This document shows positions 1-11,719 of a stretch of DNA of 64,000 bases, one piece after another. Within the stretch, counting starts at the first letter, position 1; every line of letters starts with the position of its first letter. The DNA comes from Heterohyrax brucei (lineage: Eukaryota; Chordata; Mammalia; Hyracoidea; Procaviidae), in contig CM053143.1 in the NCBI GenBank assembly GCA_028571685.1, positions 7,679,501 through 7,743,500 on the forward strand, written 5' to 3'. Position numbers and translations under genes: made by a program. A model generated the notes under the pieces. That model saw only the letters and a list, made by a program, of their open reading frames with translations. It ran no database searches and was not told the DNA's origin.

Positions 1-495
1 TTCCAATCCTGAGCCATGTTCTTTGTATTGCCCAGCTTGTTGGATTATATGCCCAACATACAGATTGAGTAAGTGTGGTGAAAGGGTACAAACCTGACAC
101 ACACCTTTCCTGACTTTAAACCATGTGGATCCCCTGTTCTGTTTAAATAAGTACATACAGATTTCTCATGAGCAAAATTAAGTGATACAGATTTTCCTTT
201 CTTTGTACCGTTATCCTTAATTTGTTATGATTCACACAGCTGAATGTCTTTGTATAGTCAATAAAATCCAAGTAAACATCTTTTTGGTATTTTCTGCTTT
301 CAGCCACGAGCCATCTGACATTGGAAAAAATATCCCTAGCTCCATGTCCTCTTCTAAATCTCTTGAATTTCTGGCAGTTCCTTTCCAATCACCTTTGAAT
401 GATCTTTAGCAAGATTTTACATATATATTCATATTGTTTGATAATTTCCATATTCTGTGGATCACCTTTCTTTGGAATGGGCACTGTTTATGTAT
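1..495 (-). mobile_element. RTE/BovB-like LINE fragment (reverse transcriptase region)
   Basis: On the minus strand a fragment reads DYTKTFSCVNHNKL, a decayed form of the RTE reverse-transcriptase motif DYxKAFDxVxHxKL; the motif's FD aspartate has been lost. The DNA parallels 51020-51500 of this window in the same orientation, for example the shared 'cacacctttcctgacttta'. The 3' part of the element extends left of the window. Confidence 0.85.
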
Positions 496-935
496 TTAGG
501 AAACCTAAAGTTTTTATTTAAATGAAGGTAAAATAAAATGATCTTGAAAGCTGCTGGGCAGAATGTAATATTATTTTAATGTAGATCTTACTTGGGTGTC
601 CTTGTATTGGTTCTTTCCTGTTGAGATCCTAGATGTGTTAATTGCAGAACATCCAAATTGTAGTCCTGCATTGTGGTAGATGTCACAGTGTGGGGTACAG
701 AGCCTCATAGGCCAAAAAAAAAAAAAAAAAAAAAAAAAAGACAACACTCACTAGTGTTGAAGAGCAGGTGCATAAACTGTGAGGTTTTCTAGAGGCGTGT
801 TCATTCTTCTTCTGTCCTAAGGAGAGATGTGCGTCTGTCTCTGAAATCAGAGTAGGACAAATAAGTTGTGTATGGATGTTCTTTTCACCTAAGTAATAAC
901 ATGTTAAAAACTTGAGTGACTACGTAACATGTAAG
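496..935. other. Unassigned stretch with a poly(A) tract
   Basis: AT-rich sequence with a run of about 24 A at 716-739, possibly the tail of an old retrocopy or SINE whose body I cannot identify. Nothing else is recognised. Confidence 0.4.
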
Positions 936-1012
936 GAAACCCTGGTGCCATAGTCCTTAAGTGCTGTGACTACTATCTAAATCTAGCAGGTTCTCTGTGA
1001 ACACTCTGTAGG
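936..1012 (+). mobile_element. AfroSINE-type SINE, truncated
   Basis: Starts ggaaaccctggtgccatagt, the tRNA-like head, and stops soon after the 'acactctgtagg' block. The shared 3' tail is missing because L1 sequence follows. Confidence 0.7.
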
Positions 1013-1021
1013 CCAACGTGA

Positions 1022-2116
1022 GGGGAAATGAGCCTCGGAGACAGAAGGACCTGTATGATTGGGAGACTACATCAACAGGAGAACAGAAGAACCAGATGGT
1101 ACCCGACTGTCACCAAAGACAGCCCTGACAGCGAACACAATGCAGAGTCCCTGACATAAGCGTAAGAAGGAGGAGTGTGCACATCAGGAACTCAAAAGAC
1201 CAGACTTGAGGGTCCAACAGTCTGGAGGGTCCTGTCATGGATTGAACTGTGTCCCCCCCTAAAATGGGGGGGGGCCAGAATTCCCAATATTTTATGATTG
1301 TTCTCCATTTTATGATTTTTCCTATGCTATATGTTAGAGGATTAGAGTAGGGCTGTAAATCCCTTCATAAGCTCACCTCCCTGCTTCCCTGTAAAGAGAG
1401 TTTCCCTGGAGTATGGCTTGTACCACCCTTTATCCTTTCATCCTAGAAGAGATAAAAGGAAAGGGAAGCAAGCAGAGAATTGGGAACCTCACTCCATCAA
1501 GAAAGCAGCACCAGGAGAAGAGCACATCCTTTAGACCAGAGCTTCTGGTGCCCAAATTCTTCCTGAACAAGACTGATCCAACGCAAGGACTTTTCTTCAG
1601 AGCCCAAAAGAGGGAAAGTCTTTCCCTGGAGTGGACATCCTGATTTTGGATTTGTAGCCTACCAGACTCTGTCAAAATAAGCTTTTCTTTGCCAAAGCCA
1701 TCCACTTGTGGTATTTCTGTCAGAGCAGCACTAGCTGGCTAAAAACAAGTCCCTTGGGAACGTGGCCACAGACTTGCTCTTGTCCTAGAGCTGAAACCAG
1801 TACTGAAGCCAGCACTTCAGGCAAAGAATGGACTGGACTTGGGGACACAGAGTGAGGCAGGTATGTGTGTACTTTATGGTTTAATATATATGTATCAAGC
1901 TGTCCTACTGGTTTCTTTTTAGGGAGAAGAAAAGTGGAGAGGAGAGAAGGGGACAAGTGTTAGTTGAGTGGGTACTGGCAACAAAGAGTAGAAAAGAAGA
2001 GTGTGATGTCACAGGGTGAGGAGAGCAGATAGAGTTGCAGAGAGGTGGGTGCTCGAGGTTTTCTGTAGAAAATTGACTTGGATTATAAACTTTCATTTAA
2101 TTACAGTAAAAAATAA
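1022..2116 (+). mobile_element. L1 3' UTR fragment split by a solo LTR
   Basis: 1022-1232 and 1748-2116 are two parts of an L1 3' UTR. The second part matches 47120-47430, with shared blocks such as 'ggggacacagagtgag' and 'gtgtcacagggtgaggaga'. The LTR at 1233-1747 lies between them. No ORF2 sequence remains. Confidence 0.65.
1233..1747 (+). mobile_element. Solo LTR, MaLR-like (LTR family A)
   Basis: Starts tgtcatggattgaactgtgt and ends ggctaaaaaca, giving TG...CA ends. An aataa sequence near the 3' end fits a polyadenylation region. It is flanked by ggtcc (1228-1232) and agtcc (1748-1752), a 5-bp target duplication with one mismatch. The start recalls MLT1/MST-type MaLR LTRs. Two relatives lie at 39110-39554 and 55453-56129. 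There is no internal retroviral sequence. Confidence 0.75.
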
Positions 2117-2212
2117 GAAACTCTATAGGCCAGTTCTACTCTGTACTGTAAGGTCTGTGAGTCGGAATTAACCTGATGACAGTGGGTTTGATTTTTTTTT
2201 TTTGGTTATCAT
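2117..2212 (+). mobile_element. AfroSINE, 5'-truncated
   Basis: Contains the middle and tail (gaaactctataggccagtt, then gtgagtcggaattaacctga) and a T-rich end. The tRNA head is missing. It abuts the L1 tail. Confidence 0.8.
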
Positions 2213-2879
2213 TTAAATGTGACGTGTCAATGAAAATAATGTAATTATGTAAATTACCCATCTTAGGTAGATTAAAAGAATGTGGCTGTATTTTGAGTCA
2301 TGAGCAAGGGAGTAGAAAAGTAGAAAGCAGGCCATAGTAAGATCTTCTTAGACTTTCACTTTTTAATCCTGGAATATGCAGCGCCCGTGGCAGTTTGGAA
2401 CTTTTCTGCCTGTATTCTTCATTAGTGATTTTTATGGCACGGGATAATAAAACCAAAATTATACTTCGTATCTGTTTAAGAGATCTGAATATGTTTCTCA
2501 GTGTGCCTCGCTTGGCTTCTGCTTTCAGAAAGAGTTTGTATTATGCTCTCAATCTGTCCGTCACTTTAGGATGAAAGATGAGGCAGTATGGCAGCATGTC
2601 CCCAGTGGTGTGGCTGGGCAGTAAGGGCTCTAAGGAAGAGAACCGTAGGACCGCCTTAGGTGGGAAAGGCTTCATGGAACAAGACTGAGCTGAGCCATTT
2701 TGGCAGTTGGATGGACAATTGTTTCAGATGAGGGGACTAGTGAGGATGGGGGCGTGGAAGCAACAGTGAGCGAGGGCTGCCATGTAGCTGAGCTGGCAGC
2801 CAGCCAGAGGACCAGTAGAGGGACAGTGAGACAGCAGTTAGTGACAAGATGACCAGGTGAGATCTGGACAGGAATGTAT
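2213..2879. other. Unassigned intronic sequence
   Basis: No repeat or exon recognised; ordinary mixed composition. Confidence 0.4.
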
Positions 2880-3080
2880 AAGGAACCCTGGGCTGTGGAG
2901 TTTGAATTCCGACTGAGTACTCACTTGAGGGCACATTGCTCACTCCCTCTAAATCTTCTTTCTTAACTGTAAAATAGGAGTAATAGTGGTGTCCGTCACC
3001 TAGGATATTGGAGAATTTAAGGTGGCTGACAGGCTGAGCATAGCGTCTGGCACACAGTAAGCACCCAGATGTTAGCTGCT
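2880..3080 (+). repeat. MIR SINE (ancient)
   Basis: Diverged but ordered MIR blocks: 'gtttgaattccgac', then 'cttaactgtaaaatagga', then 'ggcacacagtaagcacc' near the 3' end. Confidence 0.75.
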
Positions 3081-3689
3081 GCTTCTGTGTGTTACTACTC
3101 TCGGTAAAAGCAATTTGTGTTTGAAATGATAAGAAAAATTATTGAATTTTTCAGCAAGGTGATATTTTAACTTGCTAAAAATGACATACAAGGAAATTTG
3201 ATCTGACTTAATCTGTCTATAGAAATCAGAAAGTTCATGGGAAAAGTTTTATTAAGCAGTTCAGGTTTAGGGTGATGTGGGCTTGAATCAGCACCAGAAA
3301 TAGAAATGTCTGGGAGAGATGTGAAAGCAAACTGTTGGGTCTTCCTTAGCTGGATAGATGTGCAGGACAACGATAGAGTGTGGAAAGCAATGCTGCTAAA
3401 CACATTTGAGGCTTATAGGCAAAACTATCTTTGTGTTTATATCTTAGTTTTTTCCTTGCAGTTCTTAAATATGTAGATCATCTTTCCTTCAAGAGGAAGA
3501 GAACATTTCATTTTGCTAGTGTCTTTAGTATACCTTCTTATATGAAACTGAAAAAGATTTACTAAAAATCGTAAAAATACATTGGTCTAAATAGCATATA
3601 TGGAAAGTCAACGGAAAGAGAGAAACATTAAATAATTAATAAAATGTCCTCTTTTTTTATGGAAGAATATTCTCACTGCCTTGTAGGTG
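3081..3689. other. Unassigned intronic sequence
   Basis: AT-rich sequence with no recognised element. Confidence 0.4.
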
Positions 3690-3897
3690 CACATGGCACC
3701 TGCGTATAGATGGTGCAAAGGGGCTGCATTTGACTGCTAACCAAAAGGCTAGTAGCCCCATGGCAGAAAGGCCAGAAACATGCTTTCCATAAAAGTTACA
3801 GCCAGTACAAACCTATGGAGCTTGGTTTTACTTTATAACCCATGGAGTCACCATAAATTGGAATGTACTCAGTGGTAATGGTTTTTTTTTTTTTTTT
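3690..3897 (+). mobile_element. AfroSINE, long subtype with 'gaaaggcc' middle
   Basis: Has ctgctaaccaaaaggctagt in the tRNA-like half, then gcagaaaggccagaaacatg, a block absent from the shorter subtype, then a decayed tail and T17. It sits about 100 bp from an opposite-strand copy. Confidence 0.75.
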
Positions 3898-3989
3898 TTG
3901 GTATGAACAATGTGGAGCTCAGTTTTCTCCTGCTTTATGTCGTAGACATATATCCACATTCAACCATCAGCTGACCTTAAAGGCTGGAT

Positions 3990-4222
3990 ATCAGCCACCA
4001 TACTTAATACCAGTTCCTGTTCAGTCAGTTCTGACATGTGGTAACCATATGTGTGTCAACCTAGAACTGTGCTCCAAAGGGTGTTCAGTGGATGCTTTTT
4101 TTAGACATGGATCACTAGATGTTTTGTCCAAGGTACCCCCTGGGGGTCTTGAACCTCTAGCCTTTCAGTCAGCGGCTCACCACATTAACCCATTTGAGCC
4201 ACCCAGGACGCCACACCACTAT
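3990..4222 (-). mobile_element. AfroSINE, antisense
   Basis: Reverse-complement order: a tail-like block 'tcagtcagttctgacatg', then the middle, then 'cattaacccatttgagcca', the inverted tRNA-like head. Confidence 0.75.
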
Positions 4223-6039
4223 ACTAAGAAATACTATTTCAGTAAAAGTCAAGGACCAGTAACTAGCATTCATGCTGACTGTGTGCTCTTTCATCTCAGT
4301 TTCTAAGACAGCATCTTTTAGAAATCTTCTTTATAAAAAAAATATGCTTTTGTAAGTGTATTGTACCTACACTGCATTCCCCAAAAGTCTATCAAGACAG
4401 TCCTGTGTGAGGGAAACCACTGTAGAACCATGGTTGGTGTGCATTTTCAGTGACATTTTCCAGCTATTGACATTTTCTTGTAGATCTGTCTGATGAGCTT
4501 GACTCAGGATTATATAAGTGTAATTAACCAGGCGCAAGCAGAAATTTGTCTTAAGCTCAGCAATCTTTTCTTCTCTTGATTTTTTGTCTCTTTTTTTTTT
4601 GCCTAACATTTAATAGATGGGCTTTGAATAATAACTGCCTGAGTGCTGAGGCCTCTTGCTACCCCCTGAGAACAACGTTATGATTCCTTGAGATGGAATT
4701 ACTGTGTTGTGAAGTTAAATCTAAGGCTCTACTTGAATCGGTGACAGTATATGTAGACAGATTATTTCTTAACTCATTTTTACAATGATGAGATCAATGA
4801 GTTGGAAAAGGCTGCCAGAATTTTCAGGGCTGTAATTGAGTTGTGGCGTTCCCATAAATCATGTAAGCCTCCTCCCCTGCACTGGCGTTTTCCATGAAGC
4901 TCAGCCCTCCCTAATGTTAGTGACAAAGCAAAAGGCAACTTCTTATGTGACTCCTGTATAATCTTAAAAATGCTTCTGTGTGGGGTGAAAATTTCCCCTT
5001 TGGAGAAGGGAAAAAAGGCTTATTTAACTGCTTGGAGGGAAAAAACCCACTTAAATGTGTCTGTGGGGAGAAGAAGTTCATGGCAGGTAACTGGAATTTA
5101 TAGAAGAGAGAAAATTCTTTAAAGCTTGTCTCCTAGTGGTGTGGGTTTTTCCGCCCTTCACTTCTAATAGCTTTTATTTTAATTTCTAGTTTTGAATCCA
5201 AGCAGCTGTCACTCTCTTTATAGCCTTCTTTGAAACTCGCAGAGCGTAGGAGGTAGCAGAGCTGTCTAAGAAACATCTTTTCAAACCAATCCAAGTATTG
5301 TTTATCCTGAATGAAATAGAATTTTTAAGGCTGTCACGAATGACTGATTGGAAATGTTTTCTTTGATAGCTGGGAAGGTGAACAGAAACCTTGACAGGAA
5401 TGGTGTTTTCTTGGTGTGGACAATTCTAAGTGACCTCTGCTACTCAGAAGACTCTTATGGACCATGATAAAAATTACCAGGAAATGTGGTCTACAATTAA
5501 TATAATGAAACAAATCCCTTGCCTAGTTCATTTTTACTTATTGAATCCTCACGAGCTGATGGAGGAAAGAAAAACTGTACAAGACTGAATCAACCATAGA
5601 GATGACTCCTAATTATGTTTGTCCTAAGTTGCCTGTAGTTAACTTCCGTTAGCTTTGTAGAGGAAGCTGCACAGCCTGACTCCCTTTGATTGCTTATTCT
5701 GCCTTCAGTGGCATTCTTGTGGGCTTTCTGAGCAGTAGTTACAAGGAGTCCAATACCACGTTTGGATTAAAAAATCTTCAAGCCTGCGAGAATGAGTTAT
5801 TGAGCTGACAAGTTTGAATCTACTCATATTTTGTAAAATCAACATCATGTTTTTTTCAGCTTGAAAATCTGGTTGTGGTCATGATTTTGGTTATCTGTTT
5901 GGGTCAGAATATAAATAGTGGTTATTTAAGTCTCTGTTTATTATTTTAAGGTATACTCTTCAAGATCTTTATAGTTGGTGCAAGCACGTGGTACAAAATT
6001 CAGGCAGTAATGCTAATGAACAGTTTTATATACCATATT
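4223..6039. other. Long stretch without recognised repeats
   Basis: About 1.8 kb with no SINE, LINE or LTR I can name, unusual for this window. It has no exon-like open frame with splice sites. It could hold conserved non-coding sequence, which only alignment can show. Confidence 0.45.
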
Positions 6040-6245
6040 AGGCACCAAATACAGCTCTTACAAACATTTGCTAAATGTATGTAATTGCCACATCAATCCT
6101 CTAGGTAATATTGATGTCCTTGTTTTACAGTTGGGGAAATTGAGGCTCAGAGAGATTCAGTGACTTACCTGAGTCTAATAGCTAGCGGATGAAGCTGGGA
6201 TTGAACCCAAGCAGTCTGACTCTACAAATGCCAAACCAAAGGATG
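6040..6245 (-). repeat. MIR SINE, antisense
   Basis: Classic inverted MIR core: 'attgaggctcagagagattc', 'taatagctagcggatgaag', 'gggattgaacccaagc'. Confidence 0.85.
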
Positions 6246-6344
6246 CAGTAAATAGTTGGTTTCTTCTCCAGAGTTAACAACATTGCTGATTTTCTTGTGA
6301 ATCTTTTCACAGATAATCTGTGCATCTAAAGCAGTATGTCAGCT

Positions 6345-6525
6345 CACCAGACCAAAAGCCAAACCTGTCACCATCAAGCAAATTCCAAGTCATGGTGACC
6401 TATAGGACCATGTGGAACTGCCCTATAGAGTTTTCGAGGAATGACTAGGAGATTCAAACCACTGATTTTTGATTATCATTCGTTTGTAGCTGTTAACCAC
6501 TGTGCCACTTAGTCTTTTTTTTTCC
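6345..6525 (-). mobile_element. AfroSINE, antisense
   Basis: Starts with the inverted tail (aagcaaattccaagtcatgg) and ends with ctgttaaccactgtgccact, the inverted head. Confidence 0.85.
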
Positions 6526-6977
6526 AAGAGTATCTTTTAGTTTCCGCCATTTAAAAAATTGAAGGCCTGTTTTATTTTAAGGCAATCAGAGTTGTAGTTT
6601 TGATATAGGAGATGAAGGAGAAAGAAGAGCCAGAGACGACTATGAGCCTGGGGTGTGATATAGTTGAGCAAAAATGGGCTGTTTAGGAGGTGAAAGTGGG
6701 AGAGAAAGCACCTTGTTTTATCTCAGTGATATGGTATTAAGTTACTACAAATAACATTTCATCATGATTTATGCAATTACTTATGTATATGAACACATGT
6801 CTTGGGTGAATTATGATAAAGCTATCTCTGGTACCTGTTTTAACAGGCTGTTAGACATTTGGAAATAGAATGCATTCAATAATTTGTTGCTGCCTGGAAA
6901 TACTGAATTTTGTTGTTACTTTCTTATCTTTGCTCCACTTCTCTTTTTTGAAAAAGCAATTTTAATAGATAATATAC
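6526..6977. other. Unassigned intronic sequence
   Basis: No element recognised. Confidence 0.4.
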
Positions 6978-7340
6978 AGTCACACTCTGCATAATGTCTG
7001 TGGGGCAATGTCTGACTGTGTGTATGCTGTAGTCTATGCATAAAATATAAACACTTCCAGATACATTAAAATGTCTTTAACGTCATAGTACAGTAATAGT
7101 AATAATAATGTTTGGATGCCTGTTGTAAAGTAGTGCCTAGTTTTTCTTACAAACCATTGTATATACCTCAAATTTTTAATATAATAGGTTTTTCGGGAGG
7201 TAGGTTCGTAGCTATGGGTTGGACATTCATAACCCGGGGACTGCCTATGTAAACTGTGGTGTTGACACAATGTCCAAAGCACACAATATCCTGTTTCACA
7301 GAATGTGTCGTGAATGTTAAGAAATATATGACTGTATTTC
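6978..7340. repeat. Possible non-autonomous DNA transposon remnant
   Basis: Opens with 'acagtcacactctgcataat' and closes near 'aagaaatatatgactgta'. The ends start as inverted repeats (cagtca/tgactg) but diverge quickly. Composition and layout resemble old MITE-like elements. A minus-strand open frame of about 120 codons here has no recognisable domain. Confidence 0.3.
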
Positions 7341-8183
7341 TCTGCCTTAAAAACCAAAAAAAGTGTTAAAAAAGGTACAAAGTGGAATGCCCATTGACTC
7401 ACTTCTGGAACTCTACTGCGTCTGGAAACTGGATCTTAACTGGTGATGTTAAGAGGTTGAACCGTATAAAATTGCCCTTTTTATGTGTGAAAAATGTCTA
7501 ATGTCATCGATATCAAATGTTTTCTGCCATTTGGTGGGTCAAACCTAGGCAAGTACCAGTAGTTTCATGTGGATAAACCTATAATTTCTTCTGTGTCTTT
7601 CCAACAATCTTTGCATATGTATAAGCAAATATGACTGTAGATTCTTATTTCTCCCCTTGTGCAACCAAATCAGTTCTGGACCCTATTATTAGTTTTTTGT
7701 TTATTGTATCTTGTGCTGTTTCCTATATCTTCTTTTTTTTTTTTTTAACAGTTACAGTAATCAATGTATTCTGTTGTGTAGATGTGTCAGCAACAGGACC
7801 TTGTGTTTTCCAGCCCAGCTGAACACAGTTAGATAGATGCAAGTACCTCACTAACCACACACAGGATCCTAGGCTTCCAGTGATGAAACTAAAATTGTTT
7901 TCACAAAAATAATATACATGGTATGGTAGTGAATGAAGAAAAATGAACTATAAAACAGAACTTTAAATATAACCTCACTTTTAGAGGAAGAACTGTGTGA
8001 ATAAGTATTGTAAGAAAAAAGTAAGTCTGGACAAATGTTAATCAGTCTTGAGAGTGGTCATCATTAGTGGGTGGAATTCTGATGATTCTTTTAACATTTA
8101 TTTGTGCTTTCTGCTTTTTTCTGTAGTACATTACTTGTTATACATAATACACATGTACATATATATGCAGAAATACAGTGACT
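7341..8183. other. Unassigned, AT-rich
   Basis: No repeat recognised up to the start of the L1 at 8184. Confidence 0.4.
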
Positions 8184-9655
8184 TTTTTAATTAGATGGAG
8201 AAAGAAATCATCAACTTTGGAAAGAGAAGAAACCTTGGATAAGTAAAGCACTACTGAAGAAGAAGAACACACTAGGAGACCGCTTACCCCCTGACTTTAG
8301 AACTTATTACACTGCCATAGAGTAATAAACAAAACAGCCTGGTACTGGTACAAGAAGAGACAGATGGACCAATGGAGCAGAGTTGAGACCCCAGAGATGA
8401 TGCCACCAACCTCCTGTGAACAGCTGATATTTGACAAAGCCTCCAAGATTTTAAACTGGGGTAAGAACAGTCTCTTTAACAAATGGTACTGGGAAAATTG
8501 GATATCCATCTGCAGAAAAATTGAAACAAGACTGATATCTCACACATTGTACAGAAACCAACTCAAATTGGATGAAAGACCTAAATATCAAATCTAAAAT
8601 GGTAAAGCTCACCCAAAGTAAAATAGGATCAACAGTGGAAGTTTTAATACTCAGTGTAGACAGACTTCAAAATCTGACAAAAAAAGCACATTCAACAGAA
8701 GAGAAAATAGATGGGAATTACTAAGAATCAAACACTTTTGCTCATCCAAAGACTTCATCAAAAGAATTAAAAGGGGAAAAAATATTTGGCAACTCTATGT
8801 CGGACTGATGTCTGATCTCCATAATCTATAAGGTATTACAAAATATCAACAAGAAAAGGATGAATAATCCAATTAAGCAATGGGCAAAGGAGATGGACAG
8901 ACATTTCTCTAGAGAAGATACCCAGACAGCCGAATGACACAAGGAGAATTGCTCACAATCATTAGCTATTAAAGAAATTCAAATCAAAACAACAATCAGA
9001 TACCATCTCACCCCAACAAGGTTGGCCATGATCCAAAAAACACAAAACAACAAATGCTGGAGAGGTTGTGTAGAAATTGGAACTCTCCTACACTGCTGTG
9101 AGATTGCAAAATGGTACAACCTCTTTGGAAAACGGTCTGGCAGTTCCTTAAAAGGCTGGAAATAGATATACCATTTGATCCTGTAATTCCACTGCTTGGA
9201 ATTTATCCTTCAGAAACAAAGGCTGTCACATAAACAGACGCATGTGCACGAATGTTTGTGGCAGCACAGTCCCCAATAGCAAAAAGTTGAAATCAACCCT
9301 GATGGGCTTCAGCAGATGAATGGATAAGCAAACTATGGTACATATATTCAGTGAAACACTATGCTATGATAAAAAATAATGACAGTTTTAGAAAACATCT
9401 CCTAACATGGTCTCATTTGGAAGAGATCATGCCAAGTGAAATCAATCAGTGTTAAAAGGAAAAATTTTGTATGAGACCCCCATTATAAGGACTTAACAAG
9501 AGAATTATCCACAGAAGAAAATGACTGTGTTGGCTACCTGGGTGGGTGGAGGTCTGAGGGTTTATCATAGATGAGATAATTGATAGATGTTAAAAATTTT
9601 GTTCTTTTACTTAATTAATAAAAAATTAGAAAGTTTAAAAAAGCAAAAAAGAAAT
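8184..9655 (+). mobile_element. L1 LINE, 5'-truncated (ORF2 C-terminus plus 3' UTR)
   Basis: Begins within ORF2 at 'gatggagaaagaaatcatc', aligned with 16410 of the larger L1. It encodes broken pieces equivalent to [20 protein letters not shown] and the C-terminal WRGC region. Frameshifts and stops break it throughout. The 3' UTR is short, ending in an A-rich tail near 9650, so part may be deleted. Confidence 0.9.
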
Positions 9656-9924
9656 AACGTATGTATGTCATTTGAAGAAGGTTCAGCTTTACATTGACGC
9701 AAGCTGTGCTGTGTAGTTTATTTGTTGGCTGTAAGCTGAAGAATTTAAAGTAGAAGAAATGAGAATTAGAGACGTAGAGTAAAAGTATATGGAGTCACCC
9801 TGGCGTGAATTGACCTAGAGAACCTTCGTTGGCACCATGCTGAGAATAGTCAACTCTTGATGCTTAGTGTGCACCTAGGCTATTCTCACATAGTCACATT
9901 GTCCTCGAATTTTGAGGATCACTG
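9656..9924. other. Unassigned; short SINE-tail-like trace near 9785-9820
   Basis: The 'tggagtcaccctggcgtga' block faintly resembles a decayed AfroSINE tail, too short to call. Confidence 0.3.
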
Positions 9925-9936
9925 TTATTGGAATGG

Positions 9937-10101
9937 CAACCCTAGTAGCATAGTGGTTAAGTGCTGTGGCTACTAACCAAAAGGCTGGCAGTTCAAACCC
10001 ACCAGGTGTTCCTTGGAAACTCTACGTGTTCTACTCTGTCCTATAGGATCGCTGTGAGTTAAAATCAACTTGATAGCAGCAGGTTTGGTTTGAGTTTTTT
10101 A
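9937..10101 (+). mobile_element. AfroSINE, full length, first of a tandem pair
   Basis: Head, middle and tail are all present. It keeps a Pol III A box (tagcatagtgg, 9946-9956) and a B-box core (gttcaaacc, 9991-9999). It is flanked by ttattggaatg (9925-9935) and ttactggaaatg (10103-10114). Confidence 0.92.
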
Positions 10102-10114
10102 TTACTGGAAATGG

Positions 10115-10270
10115 AGCCCTAGTGACACAGTGGTTAGGTGCTTGGCTGCTAGCCAGAATGTTGACAATTCAGAGCCACCAGCCTCTGCTTGGAAACCCTA
10201 TGGATTTCTGTTCTGTAGGATCACTATCAGTTGTAATCAACTCCATGGCGATGGGTTTGTTTTTTGGCTT
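10115..10270 (+). mobile_element. AfroSINE, full length, second of a tandem pair
   Basis: Starts gagccctagtgacacagt and ends in a T-rich tail, followed by ttactcgaaatg (10271-10282). This repeats the sequence between the two SINEs and the one before the first. Confidence 0.92.
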
Positions 10271-10319
10271 TTACTCGAAATGAGAATTTGATGTAAGCAA
10301 AGAATTTTATTGAGTGGCA

Positions 10320-10522
10320 GGTTGTTTGTGGTTAAGTTTGGAATTATTAAGCTAACCTCAATTTAAATCCCTGCTCCCGTCTTACCGTCTTTGGTAAGCT
10401 CAGCAAATTCCCCTCTAAGCCTTTACAGGTTTAGGGCAATAACTTCATAGGGCTTTTACGAGGAACAGATGACTTAATGGATGTAAAGCGTTCAGTACAT
10501 GGTAGATGCTCAAGAATTCATA
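10320..10522 (+). repeat. MIR SINE
   Basis: MIR-like order: 'ggttaagtttggaatt', 'tcagcaaattcccctctaag', 'tcatagggcttttacgag', 'gtacatggtagatgctc'. Confidence 0.65.
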
Positions 10523-10847
10523 GTTATATTTTCTTGAAGGCCCAGTACATGAAATAGGAGGGCTTCAGATAGACTTTCACAGAAAATGTAACAGTTCTGT
10601 CAGTTATCTACTTAAGGAGATGTTACTTTTGGTGGGTTTTGTCCACTGTAAGGTGTAGTGTGTAGGTATCTTGGTTGCTAGAGTCTTAACCTGTCAATTG
10701 ATAACAGCTGGGATCCTTTAGGTGAAAAGAACAAGGAGAAGAGGCCAGGTAAGTAGCAAGGGGGTCCAACAGCCTCCAGTGTCTCAGCTGGACTAAGGTT
10801 TGTGTTTTGAGCACAGGACTCTGAATTTCCTGTGCTGACAAAACCCA
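10523..10847. other. Unassigned intronic sequence
   Basis: Nothing recognised. Confidence 0.4.
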
Positions 10848-11008
10848 GGAAACCCTGGTGGTGTAGTGGTTAAGTGCTATGGCTGTGAGACAAAAGGATG
10901 AAAGTTTGAATCCACAAGGCACTCCCTAGAAGCTCTGTAGGGCAGTTCTGTTGGGTCACTGTGAGTCAGAATCACCTTGATGGCACTGTTTTTTTTGGGG
11001 GGGGGGAG
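10848..11008 (+). mobile_element. AfroSINE
   Basis: Typical start ggaaaccctggtggtgtagt and tail 'gtgagtcagaatcaccttga', ending in T8 then a run of G (T8G10). Confidence 0.9.
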
Positions 11009-11719
11009 GTTGGTTATTAGATTACTGTTTGATTTCTAACGATAATAGCATAGGGTTGTTATACTTTTCATTTGTTTATGTAACTAAAAAATCTCTATCT
11101 GAATAAATGTCACATGACTGTGATTATATAAAAATGTTCTCTAAGCAGGTAGCTATGACTTCTATTGACATTGCAACTGAACTGGTCATATTTGCTGTGT
11201 AGCTGAATTGCTGCAGACTTCTGTCAACCTATGCAAGTCGTAGGGCTGGTTCGTTGTATTGTAACCTAATGCTTATTAGCTGCTGTTATAATTTTATAAC
11301 GGGAGAGTCTGTATTTTATGTCATGTGATTACAATACAGCTGCTTCACTATCAGCATGTTCTAGTATATACTTTCAGCAGTATATACTTTTTGGGGCAAG
11401 TATGATACTTAATTTATTTTTTTTTAAGTCCTTGAGCAAGGCTGTATAGAAAATTAACTTTATAATTTTATGGCTTTTTTTTTTTTAAATTACATCTTTT
11501 CATGGCTTGACATGGCATTTTAATTTATATTTCAAGAGTTGCCTTTTCTTTTATTCAGCTTCTTTGGGGATTTGTATCTGTATGTAGTTTGGCTTTTTTG
11601 TATTGCATTTGGAATACGGCGTGGGAGAGGCTTTTGCTTGAGAGTCACTTCTCTTTTACTGGACAGAATTTCAGTATTTCAGATAAAAGAGACTATATTA
11701 TTGTAAAAATGGTGTAGGG
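11009..11719. other. Unassigned, AT-rich
   Basis: Several T-runs (for example 11476-11486) but no identifiable element. Confidence 0.4.

Noticed and set aside
3863..4306. 147-codon plus-strand open frame
   Set aside because: It runs through poly(T) and an antisense SINE; the apparent protein is repeat sequence.
7034..7402. 122-codon minus-strand open frame
   Set aside because: No recognisable domain, low-complexity runs (for example LLLLL), and it overlaps a likely DNA transposon remnant.
9937..10010. Possible tRNA gene in SINE heads
   Set aside because: The tRNA-like half has A/B-box sequences but is part of a dispersed SINE present about 40 times here, without a proper cloverleaf end.
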